Source of the DNA: an uncultured Collinsella sp.
Lineage (GTDB): Bacteria; Actinomycetota; Coriobacteriia; Coriobacteriales; Coriobacteriaceae
NCBI GenBank assembly: GCA_902478865.1
Contig: CABSNA010000075.1
Coordinates: 1-6,825, forward strand
DNA length: 6,825 nucleotides
Direction: 5' to 3'
Below the pieces are notes generated by a model. It searched no databases and was not told the DNA's origin. It saw nothing but the letters and a program-made list of their open reading frames with translations. How positions within the stretch are numbered: position 1 is the first letter of the stretch; each line of letters starts with the position of its first letter. The position numbers were made by a program, and so were the translations under genes. Of this stretch, positions 1-5,429 are shown one piece after another.

Positions 1-156
1 TTCCAGGACGAGCTGACGGATGAGTATCTTTCGGTGACGCTCAAGCGTGATGAGGGCGACAGCGATGTGCGAACGATAACGCTTGAGGCGCACGGTGACC
101 GCGCAATGGAGCTTTCCCATTTGATTGATAAGGCTGTACAAGATGAGCTTGCATAA
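1..156 (+). CDS. tsaE: TsaE-like tRNA t6A biosynthesis ATPase, C-terminal fragment
   Basis: Frame 1 is open from the window edge to TAA at 154-156 and gives 51 residues, so only the 3' end of the gene is present. The fragment reads as the usual TsaE tail: a strand with DEYLSVTLKR, an acidic loop, then RTITLEAHGDRA followed by a short helix. This corresponds to the last strands of the TsaE P-loop ATPase fold. The Walker A and B motifs lie upstream, outside the window. TsaE is known to bind the TsaB-TsaD complex and to drive the t6A37 modification cycle with ATP. The call rests on the tail pattern and on the next gene encoding TsaB and TsaD domains. The stop lies 14 nt inside the next reading frame, which suggests translational coupling. 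A different small protein cannot be excluded from 51 residues alone. Confidence 0.72.
   Translation, partial: FQDELTDEYLSVTLKRDEGDSDVRTITLEAHGDRAMELSHLIDKAVQDELA
130..133 (+). promoter_or_regulatory. Ribosome binding site choosing the ATG at 143
   Basis: AAGG lies 9 nt before the ATG at 143, inside the end of the tsaE-like gene. A TTG at 125 is also in frame and would add six residues (MIRLYK), but it has no purine-rich site at a suitable distance, and the protein from 143 already starts just before the first strand of the TsaB fold. The ATG is therefore preferred. Confidence 0.55.
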
Positions 157-2527
157 CGACAACGCGCTGGTGGTGGCGCTCGATACCTCGACCGACATGC
201 TTGCCTGCGCGGCAAGCTGGATTGATGGGCAGACGGGCGAGACGAAGCTCGTGAGTGGCGACCACATGTGTCGCCGTCACGCCAACGTTGAGCTCGTGAA
301 TACCGTTGATGGCGTGCTGGCTCAAGCCGGTCTGGATCGCAGCGATGTTGGTTACTACGTGGTCGGCCGCGGCCCGGGGTCGTTTACGGGTGTGCGCATC
401 GGCATCTCCACTGCCAAGGGCCTCGCGCGCGGTGCCAATGTTCCGCTGCTGGGCGTGTCGACGCTCGACGCTTGCGCTTGGACGGCGTGGAAGGCTGGCG
501 TGCGCGGCAAGCTTGGTATCTTGGCCGATGCTATGCGCGGTGAGGTATATCCGGCGCTGTATATGCTGGTCGATGAGGGTCCCGAGCGTCAATTTGAGCG
601 CGAACACGTGGTCAAGGCCGCCATGGCGCTCGATGAGTGGCGCCGAGCAGCGGACTGGGACCAGGTTCAGCTGGCCGGTGACGGTCTCGTGCGCTATGGC
701 AAGCTGCTGGGTGAGGACGAGACCGCCCGCTGCGTGGAGCGCGACCTGTGGTGGCCTTCGGGCGAGGGCTTGCTGCTCGCGCACGCTGCGGGTGACGGCG
801 ATCCGGCTCGCGTCCTGCCGATTTACACGCGCCTTTCTGATGCCGAGGAAAACGAGCGCAAGCGTCTTGGTCTTGCCGAGAGTGCGCAGAGCGAAATTAC
901 GGGCGTTGCCGATGAGCTCGCCGGTCGTCATCTGCAGTTCCGTCCCATGGGCGCGGCGGATGCCGAGGGCGCGAGCGCGCTGGAGGCTGCCTGCTTTGAA
1001 GGTGCCGGACACGAGGCGTGGACGCCGGGCATGTTCCTGTCCGAACTGGGCGAGGACGTCGCTGTACCGCGTAGTTGGTGGGTAGCACACGACGACGGCA
1101 AGCTGCTGGGCCTTGCCGGCGGTATGGTCGTGGACGGTGATGTGCAGATTCTGGATGTCGCCGTCGACCCGGCACATCGCCGTGAGGGTATTGCCCGCAA
1201 GCTGCTGTCGCATGTGAGCTATGATGCCCAGATGCTCGGCTGCACCACGGCTTCGCTCGAGGTCGAGGACGGCAACGAGGGAGCGATCGCGCTTTATAAC
1301 GCTCTGGGCTTTACCGAGGCAGGACGGCGCCGCGGCTACTATGGTGCCGGCAAGGATGCCATCGTCATGACGGCTCCGCTGCCCCTGGTGCTTCCGGTCG
1401 ACAATGCTTCGCCCGAGCCGACGGCGGCAGAGCAGCGCGTATGGCCGCTGCCTGCGCCTGGGCGCTCCGAGGGGGAGCGTGCCGAAATTGAGCGCCGCCG
1501 CCTAGTGCTCGCTATCGAGAGTTCCTGCGACGAGACGGCCGTGGCGATTATCGATGCGGATGGCAATATGCTGGCCAACCAGGTGTCGACACAGATTGAT
1601 TTTCATGCCCGCTTTGGCGGCGTGGTGCCCGAGATCGCCTCGCGCAAACACGTTGAGGTGATTGTGAGTGTCGTGGATGCGGCGCTCGAGGATGCCGCAG
1701 CATCGCTTGGTCTTGAGGGTGGAGCCATTGCCCCCAGCGAGCTTGCCGCCGTGGGCGTGACACAGGGTCCGGGCCTGGTGGGCGCCCTCGTGGTGGGCGT
1801 TGCCTTTGCCAAAGGCTTTGCCTACGCTGCCGGTAAGCCGCTCGTATGCGTCAACCATCTGGAGGGGCACCTGTTTGCCAACTTGCTGGCGCAGCCCGAC
1901 CTCAAGCCGCCGTTCATCTTCACGCTTGTCTCGGGCGGGCACACCATGCTCGTGCACGTGAAGGCATGGGGCGACTACGAGGTGCTCGGTGAGACACTCG
2001 ACGATGCTGTGGGCGAGGCCTTCGACAAGGTAGCCAAGGCGTTGGGCCTGGGCTATCCCGGTGGCCCCATCATCTCCAAGCTGGCCGAGACGGGCAATTC
2101 CCGCGCGATCGATTTCCCCCGTGCGCTTAACAGCAGGGGAGATTATCGTTTCTCGCTTTCGGGTCTTAAAACGGCTGTGACGCTCTACATTGAACAGGAG
2201 ACCAAGGCCGGGCGCACGATTCACCTGCCCGATCTGGCAGCTTCGTTTGAGGCAGCTGTCTTTGACGTGCAGTACAAGAAGGCCAAAAACGCACTGCACG
2301 CTACCGGATGCAAGGAATACTGCATCGGTGGCGGCGTCTCGGCCAACCCGCATCTGCGCGAGATGATGATCAAGAAGCTTGGGCGTCAGGGGATTCGCGT
2401 AACGGTGCCGCCCTTGTCTGCCTGTACCGATAACGCAGCCATGATCGCGGAGGTCGCCCGCCGTAAATTCGACCGAGGCGAAATCTCGCCGTTCGACGTC
2501 GACGCCGATCCAAACATGACGCTGTAG
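143..2527 (+). CDS. tsaD: TsaB-RimI-TsaD fusion (t6A37 tRNA modification plus S18-type N-acetyltransferase)
   Basis: A 794-residue protein with three family domains in one chain. Residues 1-235 are TsaB: ALDTSTD at 12-18, GPGSFTGVRIG at 77-87 and DAMRGEVY at 129-136. Residues about 258-412 are a RimI-type GNAT: the acetyl-CoA loop HRREGIARKLL at 345-355 (R346, G349, A351), then LEVEDGNEGAIALYNALGF and RRRGYY, closely following RimI. After a Pro/Glu-rich linker (about 415-450), residues 455-794 are TsaD: IESSCDET, VNHLEGH with probable metal ligands H572 and H576, SGGHT at 597-601, GETLDDAVGEAFDK from 616, FSLSGLKTAV, GGGVSAN at 729-735 and CTDN with D763. No key TsaD motif is missing. In the known pathway TsaD transfers threonylcarbamoyl from TC-AMP to A37 of ANN-decoding tRNAs, TsaB is its partner, and RimI acetylates the N-terminus of ribosomal protein S18. 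The start overlaps the tsaE-like gene by 14 nt. The domain calls are firm; whether the chain is cleaved is unknown. Confidence 0.95.
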   Translation: MSLHNDNALVVALDTSTDMLACAASWIDGQTGETKLVSGDHMCRRHANVELVNTVDGVLAQAGLDRSDVGYYVVGRGPGSFTGVRIGISTAKGLARGANVPLLGVSTLDACAWTAWKAGVRGKLGILADAMRGEVYPALYMLVDEGPERQFEREHVVKAAMALDEWRRAADWDQVQLAGDGLVRYGKLLGEDETARCVERDLWWPSGEGLLLAHAAGDGDPARVLPIYTRLSDAEENERKRLGLAESAQSEITGVADELAGRHLQFRPMGAADAEGASALEAACFEGAGHEAWTPGMFLSELGEDVAVPRSWWVAHDDGKLLGLAGGMVVDGDVQILDVAVDPAHRREGIARKLLSHVSYDAQMLGCTTASLEVEDGNEGAIALYNALGFTEAGRRRGYYGAGKDAIVMTAPLPLVLPVDNASPEPTAAEQRVWPLPAPGRSEGERAEIERRRLVLAIESSCDETAVAIIDADGNMLANQVSTQIDFHARFGGVVPEIASRKHVEVIVSVVDAALEDAAASLGLEGGAIAPSELAAVGVTQGPGLVGALVVGVAFAKGFAYAAGKPLVCVNHLEGHLFANLLAQPDLKPPFIFTLVSGGHTMLVHVKAWGDYEVLGETLDDAVGEAFDKVAKALGLGYPGGPIISKLAETGNSRAIDFPRALNSRGDYRFSLSGLKTAVTLYIEQETKAGRTIHLPDLAASFEAAVFDVQYKKAKNALHATGCKEYCIGGGVSANPHLREMMIKKLGRQGIRVTVPPLSACTDNAAMIAEVARRKFDRGEISPFDVDADPNMTL

Positions 2528-2539
2528 TCGTACGGGTGC

Positions 2540-2696
2540 GGTCCCCGACGCTGCCCGGGCGCCAGCGGCCGCATATGAACTTTCCTGCTCTACAGTCCTG
2601 CTCACGACGGAGGCCACATTAAGTGGCCTCCTGTTCGTGCGGAACTCGCGATAAAGTTCATATGCGGCCGCTGGCGCCCGGGCAGCGCCGGGGACC
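2540..2696. repeat. Fold-back (long palindromic) element, copy 1
   Basis: Two 44-nt arms (2540-2583 and 2653-2696) are reverse complements with one mismatch (A2548 against C2688). They enclose a 69-bp core (2584-2652) whose centre is a 9-bp stem (2609-2617 with 2623-2631) and a 5-nt loop. The inner 13 nt of each arm (GCATATGAACTTT) and most of the core also occur in copy 2 at 2837-2989, with the core reversed. The outer GC-rich part of the arms is specific to this copy. The element begins 12 nt after the tsaD stop codon, so it may also act as a transcript end or 3' stabiliser; TTT follows the right arm, but a real U-tract is lacking. No gene fits it: the open frames crossing it on both strands are by-products of the repeat. 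It could be a MITE-like insertion or a structured RNA/DNA element. Confidence 0.85.
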
Positions 2697-2836
2697 TTTC
2701 TGTATCGATGCGGCTTCTGAGCCGGATTGGCGTCGACAACGTCCGGCAAGGTTAGCCAGCTGCGTCGAATTTCCAGCGTGCTTTAGCTGAAAGAAAAAGA
2801 TAGTGTGCGGAGCTTTGCTCCGCATTTGGGATGGGA
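2697..2836. other. 140-bp spacer between the two fold-back copies
   Basis: I see no gene here. It contains a modest inverted repeat (GCCGGA at 2721-2726 with TCCGGC at 2742-2747) and a compact hairpin listed separately at 2806-2824. Since the flanking copies have cores in opposite orientation, 2540-2989 has the outline of a composite unit, but no direct target duplication is visible at its outer ends. Confidence 0.4.
2806..2824. terminator. Compact hairpin, possible weak terminator
   Basis: TGCGGAGC and GCTCCGCA form an 8-bp perfect stem with a TTT loop. On the + strand only TTT follows. An A-rich stretch (AAAGAAAAAGA) precedes it, which would become a T-rich run on the - strand but begins about 5 nt from the stem. 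The shape fits an intrinsic terminator, possibly working in both directions, but the tail is poor either way. Confidence 0.35.
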
Positions 2837-2989
2837 GCCCCTGAGAGCCGCGGGAGCCGGGCGGCGCATATGAACTTTATCGCGAGTTCCGCACGCAAAG
2901 GAAAGCACTTAATGTGCTTTCCGTCTTGCGCAGGACTGTAGAGCAGGAAAGTTCATATGCGCCGCCCGGCTCCCGCGGCTCTCAGGGGC
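2837..2989. repeat. Fold-back (long palindromic) element, copy 2
   Basis: Two 42-nt arms (2837-2878 and 2948-2989) are perfect reverse complements around a 69-bp core (2879-2947) of exactly the same length as in copy 1. The core has a 9-bp stem (2900-2908 with 2914-2922) and loop TTAAT. Read in the same sense, copies 1 and 2 share the outer core sequences (17 nt on one side, 18 nt on the other) and the loop. In the terminal stem three base pairs differ, and all three changes are compensated on the other strand. The outer 28 nt of the arms differ from copy 1 yet are perfectly paired here. No protein gene is convincing; an open frame from 2914 simply reads through the right half of the repeat. 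Confidence 0.87.
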
Positions 2990-3085
2990 ATCTCTCATGC
3001 AAAAACTGTCGTGAGGTAAAGTACGAGGTCAGTGGCGTTTTATACCGAGAAATCCAAAAAGTTGAAAATTCATTACAAATTTGCG

Positions 3086-3114
3086 TTGACTTTAGGTAAC
3101 TAAAGTTTCATACT
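3086..3114 (+). promoter_or_regulatory. Sigma70-type promoter for the cstA-like gene
   Basis: TTGACT (3086-3091, 5 of 6 to the -35 consensus) and CATACT (3109-3114, 4 of 6 to the -10 consensus) are separated by exactly 17 nt. The preceding 40 nt are AT-rich with several A runs, as in an UP element. Transcription would start near 3120-3122 and give a leader of about 235 nt before the cstA-like start codon. This is the best promoter in the gap, and it lies just upstream of the leader peptide and attenuator. Confidence 0.65.
3089..3106. promoter_or_regulatory. Palindromic operator candidate in the promoter spacer
   Basis: ACTTTAG-GTAA-CTAAAGT is a perfect 7-bp inverted repeat around a 4-bp centre. 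It runs from the last bases of the -35 hexamer to just before the -10 hexamer, so a bound repressor would block RNA polymerase. The TTTAG...CTAAA half-sites loosely resemble operators of the DtxR/MntR metalloregulators (TTAGG...CCTAA type), but the match is partial and the regulator cannot be named from the sequence. Confidence 0.5.
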
Positions 3115-3185
3115 CCTTTTCAACCACTGGGGGATGTGAACACGCACGGATCGTTCGCATCATGATTGAAGAGGATTTCTTAGAC

Positions 3186-3230
3186 ATGTTCACGCATCAG
3201 CTAAACATTATCAGCGTAGTAATTATCTGA
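3186..3230 (+). CDS. Ile/Val-rich leader peptide (14 residues)
   Basis: ATG at 3186 begins a 14-codon frame, MFTHQLNIISVVII, ending at TGA 3228-3230. GAAGAGG (3168-3174) lies 11 nt upstream as a ribosome binding site. Seven of the last eight residues are N-terminal to the stop as IISVVII: four Ile and two Val, with GTA used for both Val and CTA for the Leu, codons that are scarce in the neighbouring high-GC genes. It sits between a promoter and an intrinsic terminator, followed by overlapping hairpins. This is the classical position and composition of a leader peptide of an attenuator that senses charged branched-chain tRNAs. An in-frame ATG at 3162 would give 22 residues but lacks a well-placed ribosome binding site. 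The peptide itself probably has no function beyond being translated. Confidence is limited by its small size. Confidence 0.65.
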   Translation: MFTHQLNIISVVII

Positions 3231-3293
3231 TGCGGGTTAGCACATACAGCTAGCCCGTACGATAACGGGCGGCTGATGAAGATGAGGGCCGTC
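3193..3293 (+). promoter_or_regulatory. Chain of mutually exclusive leader hairpins (attenuator switch)
   Basis: Four stems overlap one after another. A:B is CGCATCAG (3193-3200) with CTGATGCG (3227-3234). C:D is 3233-3241 with 3249-3257 (9 bp, one G-U). D':E is GCCCGT (3253-3258) with ACGGGC (3265-3270). E':F is GGCGGC (3268-3273) with 3288-3293 (6 bp, one G-U). F overlaps the left arm of the terminator at 3282-3294. Stalling on the Ile/Val codons would break A:B and favour C:D, which blocks D':E, frees E':F and prevents the terminator. Smooth translation to the stop places the ribosome over C and gives the opposite outcome. The pairings are seen in the sequence; the switching is inference. 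Confidence 0.5.
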
Positions 3294-3320
3294 GAGCGCA
3301 ACCGACGACCCTCATTTTTT
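3282..3320 (+). terminator. Intrinsic terminator of the leader (attenuator)
   Basis: 3282-3294 pairs with 3303-3315 over 13 bp (ATGAGGG then CCGTCG), with a single C-A mismatch and an 8-nt loop. T6 (3315-3320) follows directly. It stands 36 nt before the cstA-like start codon and downstream of the only good promoter, so transcripts must pass it to reach the gene. That makes it an attenuator rather than the end of an upstream unit. Confidence 0.8.
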
Positions 3321-3340
3321 ATGTCTAGGAAGTTCTTTTT

Positions 3341-3348
3341 AGAGGAGG
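3341..3348 (+). promoter_or_regulatory. Strong ribosome binding site of the cstA-like gene
   Basis: AGAGGAGG lies 7 nt before the ATG at 3356 and is close to the full anti-16S complement, which fits high translation. It fixes the start at 3356; the ATG at 3351 is out of frame and too close. Confidence 0.85.
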
Positions 3349-3355
3349 AAATGTA

Positions 3356-5245
3356 ATGAACGGAGTTTTGCTCATGGTTGTGGCCGCGGCGGTGCTTGCC
3401 TGCGGCTATCTGGGCTATGGCCGATGGCTGGCCAACAAGTGGGGCGTTGACAAAGAGGCCCTCACGCCGGCCAAGCGCATGAAGGACGGCAAGAGCTTCT
3501 CGCCCGTCTCCGCCTTCACCGCGTTCTCGCACCAGTTCAGCTCGATCTGCGGTGCTGGCCCTGTCACGGGTACGATCGTCGCCATGGCCTTTGGCTGGCT
3601 GCCCGTCGTGCTCTGGGTCCTCGTCGGCGGCATCTTCTTTGGCGCCGTCCACGACTTTGGCGCCCTGTACGCCTCGATGAAGAACAACGGCAAGTCGCTC
3701 GCTCAGCTCATTGAGAAGTACATCGGCAAGACCGGCCGTCGCCTGTTCCTGCTGTTCTGCTGGCTGTTCTGCATCATCGTCATCGCCGCCTTCACCGACA
3801 TGGTTTGCAAGACGTTCATGTTCACCCCGGCCGTTGACGCTTCTGGTGCTGCTACCGGTGCCATCGACTTCACCAAGTCCTATGCCGCCGGCTGCGCTGG
3901 TACCATCTCCATCCTGTTCACCTTCGTCGCTATCGCCTTTGGTTGGGCCCAGAAGAAGTTCAACCTCACCGGCGCTGCCGAGTTCGTCACCGGCGTTGTC
4001 CTCATGGTTCTCATGTTCGCCGTCGGCATGCAGTTCCCGGTCTACCTGGATAAGTTCCAGTGGTTCGCCGTCGTCATGGTCTACCTGGTCTTCGCTGGCG
4101 CTATGCCCATCCAGATGCTCAAGACCCCGCGTGACTACCTCACTTCCATCATGATGATCGTCATGATCGTCTGCGCTGTCCTCGGCATCGTCGTCTTGGG
4201 CGTCAACGGTCAGGCCACTATCACCGCTCCGGTCTTCACCGGCTTCTCCACTGCCTCCGGCATGATGTTCCCGGTCCTGTTCGTCTCCGTCGCTTGCGGT
4301 GCTCTCTCCGGTTTCCACAGCCTCGTTTCTTCCGGCACCTCTTCTAAGCAGGTCGAGAAGGAGCAGGACGCCGTCAAGGTCGGTTACGGCGCCATGATCG
4401 TCGAGTCCTTCGTCGGCATCCTTGCCATCATCGTCGCTGGCATCATGTTCTCCGATATGAACACCGCCGGTACTGGCGCCCTCAACGCCGGTGTCGCTTC
4501 CACCCCGTTCCAGATCTTCGCCGCTGGCATCTCCCGCGGTATGCAGGCCTTCGGTGTTGACGGCACGCTCGCTACCGTCTTCATGACCATGAACGTCTCT
4601 GCTCTGGCCCTGACCTCGCTCGACGCCGTCGCCCGCATCGCCCGCACCTCGTTCTCCGAGTTCTTTGCTCAGACCAACGACGCCCTGGCCATCGAGTCCA
4701 AGGCTGGCTACATGAAGGTCCTCGGCAACCCCTGGTTCGCCACGGTCGTCACCCTGCTTCCCGGTCTCGCCCTCGCTTTTGGTGGCTATGCCAACATCTG
4801 GCCGCTCTTTGGTGCTTCCAACCAGCTGCTCGGCGGCATGACCATGATCACCCTCGCCGTGTTCTGCAAGTGCACCGGCCGCAAGGGCTGGATGCTCTAC
4901 GTGCCCGTCGTCTTCCTGCTCTGCTGCACCTTCACCTCGCTGGTCCAGAGCGCCATGGGCTGCATGGCCGCTGTCCAGGCTTACGGCTTCTTCGGCACCA
5001 TCCCGGCTACCGCCACCACGGCCGCCGTCTCCGTCGCCGCCACCAAGGGCCTGCAGCTCGTCTTTGCCGCCCTGCTGATGGTCCTGGGCCTCATCGTCGC
5101 CGTTAACTGTCTCAAGGAGTTCTTCGGCAAGGAGGCTGGCTCCATGCCCGACGAGGAGCCCGAGTGGTCCGAGATGGGCAAGGCCGAGTATGGCCGCGCC
5201 GCTGCTGCCGAGGCTCCCGCTGACGCCGAGGCCGCCAAGGCCTAG
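3356..5245 (+). CDS. cstA: CstA-family carbon starvation transporter (peptide or pyruvate uptake)
   Basis: A 629-residue polytopic membrane protein with about 14-16 hydrophobic segments, the first at residues 3-20, and a short charged Ala/Glu-rich cytoplasmic tail from about 590. CstA signatures occur in order: HQFSSICGAGPVTG at 59-72, GAVHDFG at 96-102, CGALSGFHSLVSSGTSSKQ at 314-332 and IWPLFGASNQLLGG at 481-494. It is shorter than E. coli CstA (about 700 residues), mainly in loops and tail, but all core motifs are present. Characterised relatives take up peptides (CstA) or pyruvate (BtsT); the substrate here cannot be decided from the sequence. The strong ribosome binding site and a heavy preference for C-ending codons (ATC, TTC, GTC, CTC) suggest high expression, unlike the more mixed usage of the flanking genes. 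It has its own promoter, Ile/Val leader peptide and attenuator, and a strong terminator, so it is probably transcribed alone. Confidence 0.9.
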   Translation: MNGVLLMVVAAAVLACGYLGYGRWLANKWGVDKEALTPAKRMKDGKSFSPVSAFTAFSHQFSSICGAGPVTGTIVAMAFGWLPVVLWVLVGGIFFGAVHDFGALYASMKNNGKSLAQLIEKYIGKTGRRLFLLFCWLFCIIVIAAFTDMVCKTFMFTPAVDASGAATGAIDFTKSYAAGCAGTISILFTFVAIAFGWAQKKFNLTGAAEFVTGVVLMVLMFAVGMQFPVYLDKFQWFAVVMVYLVFAGAMPIQMLKTPRDYLTSIMMIVMIVCAVLGIVVLGVNGQATITAPVFTGFSTASGMMFPVLFVSVACGALSGFHSLVSSGTSSKQVEKEQDAVKVGYGAMIVESFVGILAIIVAGIMFSDMNTAGTGALNAGVASTPFQIFAAGISRGMQAFGVDGTLATVFMTMNVSALALTSLDAVARIARTSFSEFFAQTNDALAIESKAGYMKVLGNPWFATVVTLLPGLALAFGGYANIWPLFGASNQLLGGMTMITLAVFCKCTGRKGWMLYVPVVFLLCCTFTSLVQSAMGCMAAVQAYGFFGTIPATATTAAVSVAATKGLQLVFAALLMVLGLIVAVNCLKEFFGKEAGSMPDEEPEWSEMGKAEYGRAAAAEAPADAEAAKA

Positions 5246-5286
5246 TCAGCTTGATGGACTAACCGTTCCATCCATATGACTCGGAA

Positions 5287-5324
5287 AGATCGGGTCCGCG
5301 ACTTCGCGGGCTCGGTCTTTTTTT
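5287..5324 (+). terminator. Intrinsic terminator after the cstA-like gene
   Basis: 5287-5300 pairs with 5305-5318 in a 14-bp stem with three G-U pairs and loop ACTT, followed by a run of seven T (5318-5324). It ends the transcript about 40 nt after the stop codon. A smaller hairpin (GATGGA 5253-5258 with TCCATC 5267-5272) lies between. Confidence 0.9.
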
Positions 5325-5365
5325 CATGCGAAAGCGGGTGACGCTCGAGTGTTCTCGCAGATGTT

Positions 5366-5395
5366 TTGCGTGGATAAGGGCGCGCGTTGTACCAT
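5366..5395 (+). promoter_or_regulatory. Weak promoter candidate for the last gene
   Basis: TTGCGT (5366-5371) and TACCAT (5390-5395) are 18 nt apart, with 3-4 of 6 matches each to the -35 and -10 consensus. An alternative -10, TATAAA at 5395-5400, has no good -35 partner. The gene needs its own promoter because a strong terminator lies upstream, but the exact site is uncertain. Confidence 0.3.
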
Positions 5396-5417
5396 ATAAA
5401 CGTATATGTGTACATAT
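5393..5417. promoter_or_regulatory. Overlapping palindromes upstream of the last gene
   Basis: CATATA-AACG-TATATG (5393-5408) and ATATGT-GT-ACATAT (5404-5417) are two perfect inverted repeats sharing their middle half-site. They lie in the only AT-rich patch of the gap, between the candidate -10 region and the ribosome binding site. They look like a tandem operator, perhaps for autoregulation by the downstream protein, whose N-terminus looks like a winged helix. The link is inference. Confidence 0.4.
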
Positions 5418-5429
5418 GAAAGGGGCCCC

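Noticed and set aside
41..1213. Open frame of 390 codons on the - strand
   Set aside because: It lies opposite the TsaB and RimI domains, which carry clear family motifs in the + frame. It is a by-product of high GC content and has no recognisable domain.
1502..2749. Open frame of 415 codons on the - strand
   Set aside because: It is antisense to the TsaD domain and starts inside the spacer after crossing the fold-back element. No family pattern is visible.
2697..2836. tRNA or other known small RNA gene between the repeats
   Set aside because: No cloverleaf or conserved T-arm sequence could be found; only short hairpins are present.
2540..2989. CRISPR array or retron
   Set aside because: There are only two copies, inverted in the core, with no regular spacers, no cas genes and no reverse transcriptase gene in the window.
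2914..3099. Possible 61-residue protein on the + strand
   Set aside because: Half of it is the right side of the fold-back copy 2. The same string (RTVEQESSYA) appears when copy 1 is read on the other strand, so it reflects the repeat and not a gene.
3351..3356. ATGTAATG start-stop overlap at the start of the transporter gene
   Set aside because: The first ATG is only 2 nt from the ribosome binding site, too close for initiation, so it is probably chance.
3197..4318. Open frame of 373 codons on the - strand
   Set aside because: It is antisense to the transporter, with an Asp/Glu/Gly-rich composition typical of the reverse of a C-ending-codon gene, and it crosses the promoter leader.
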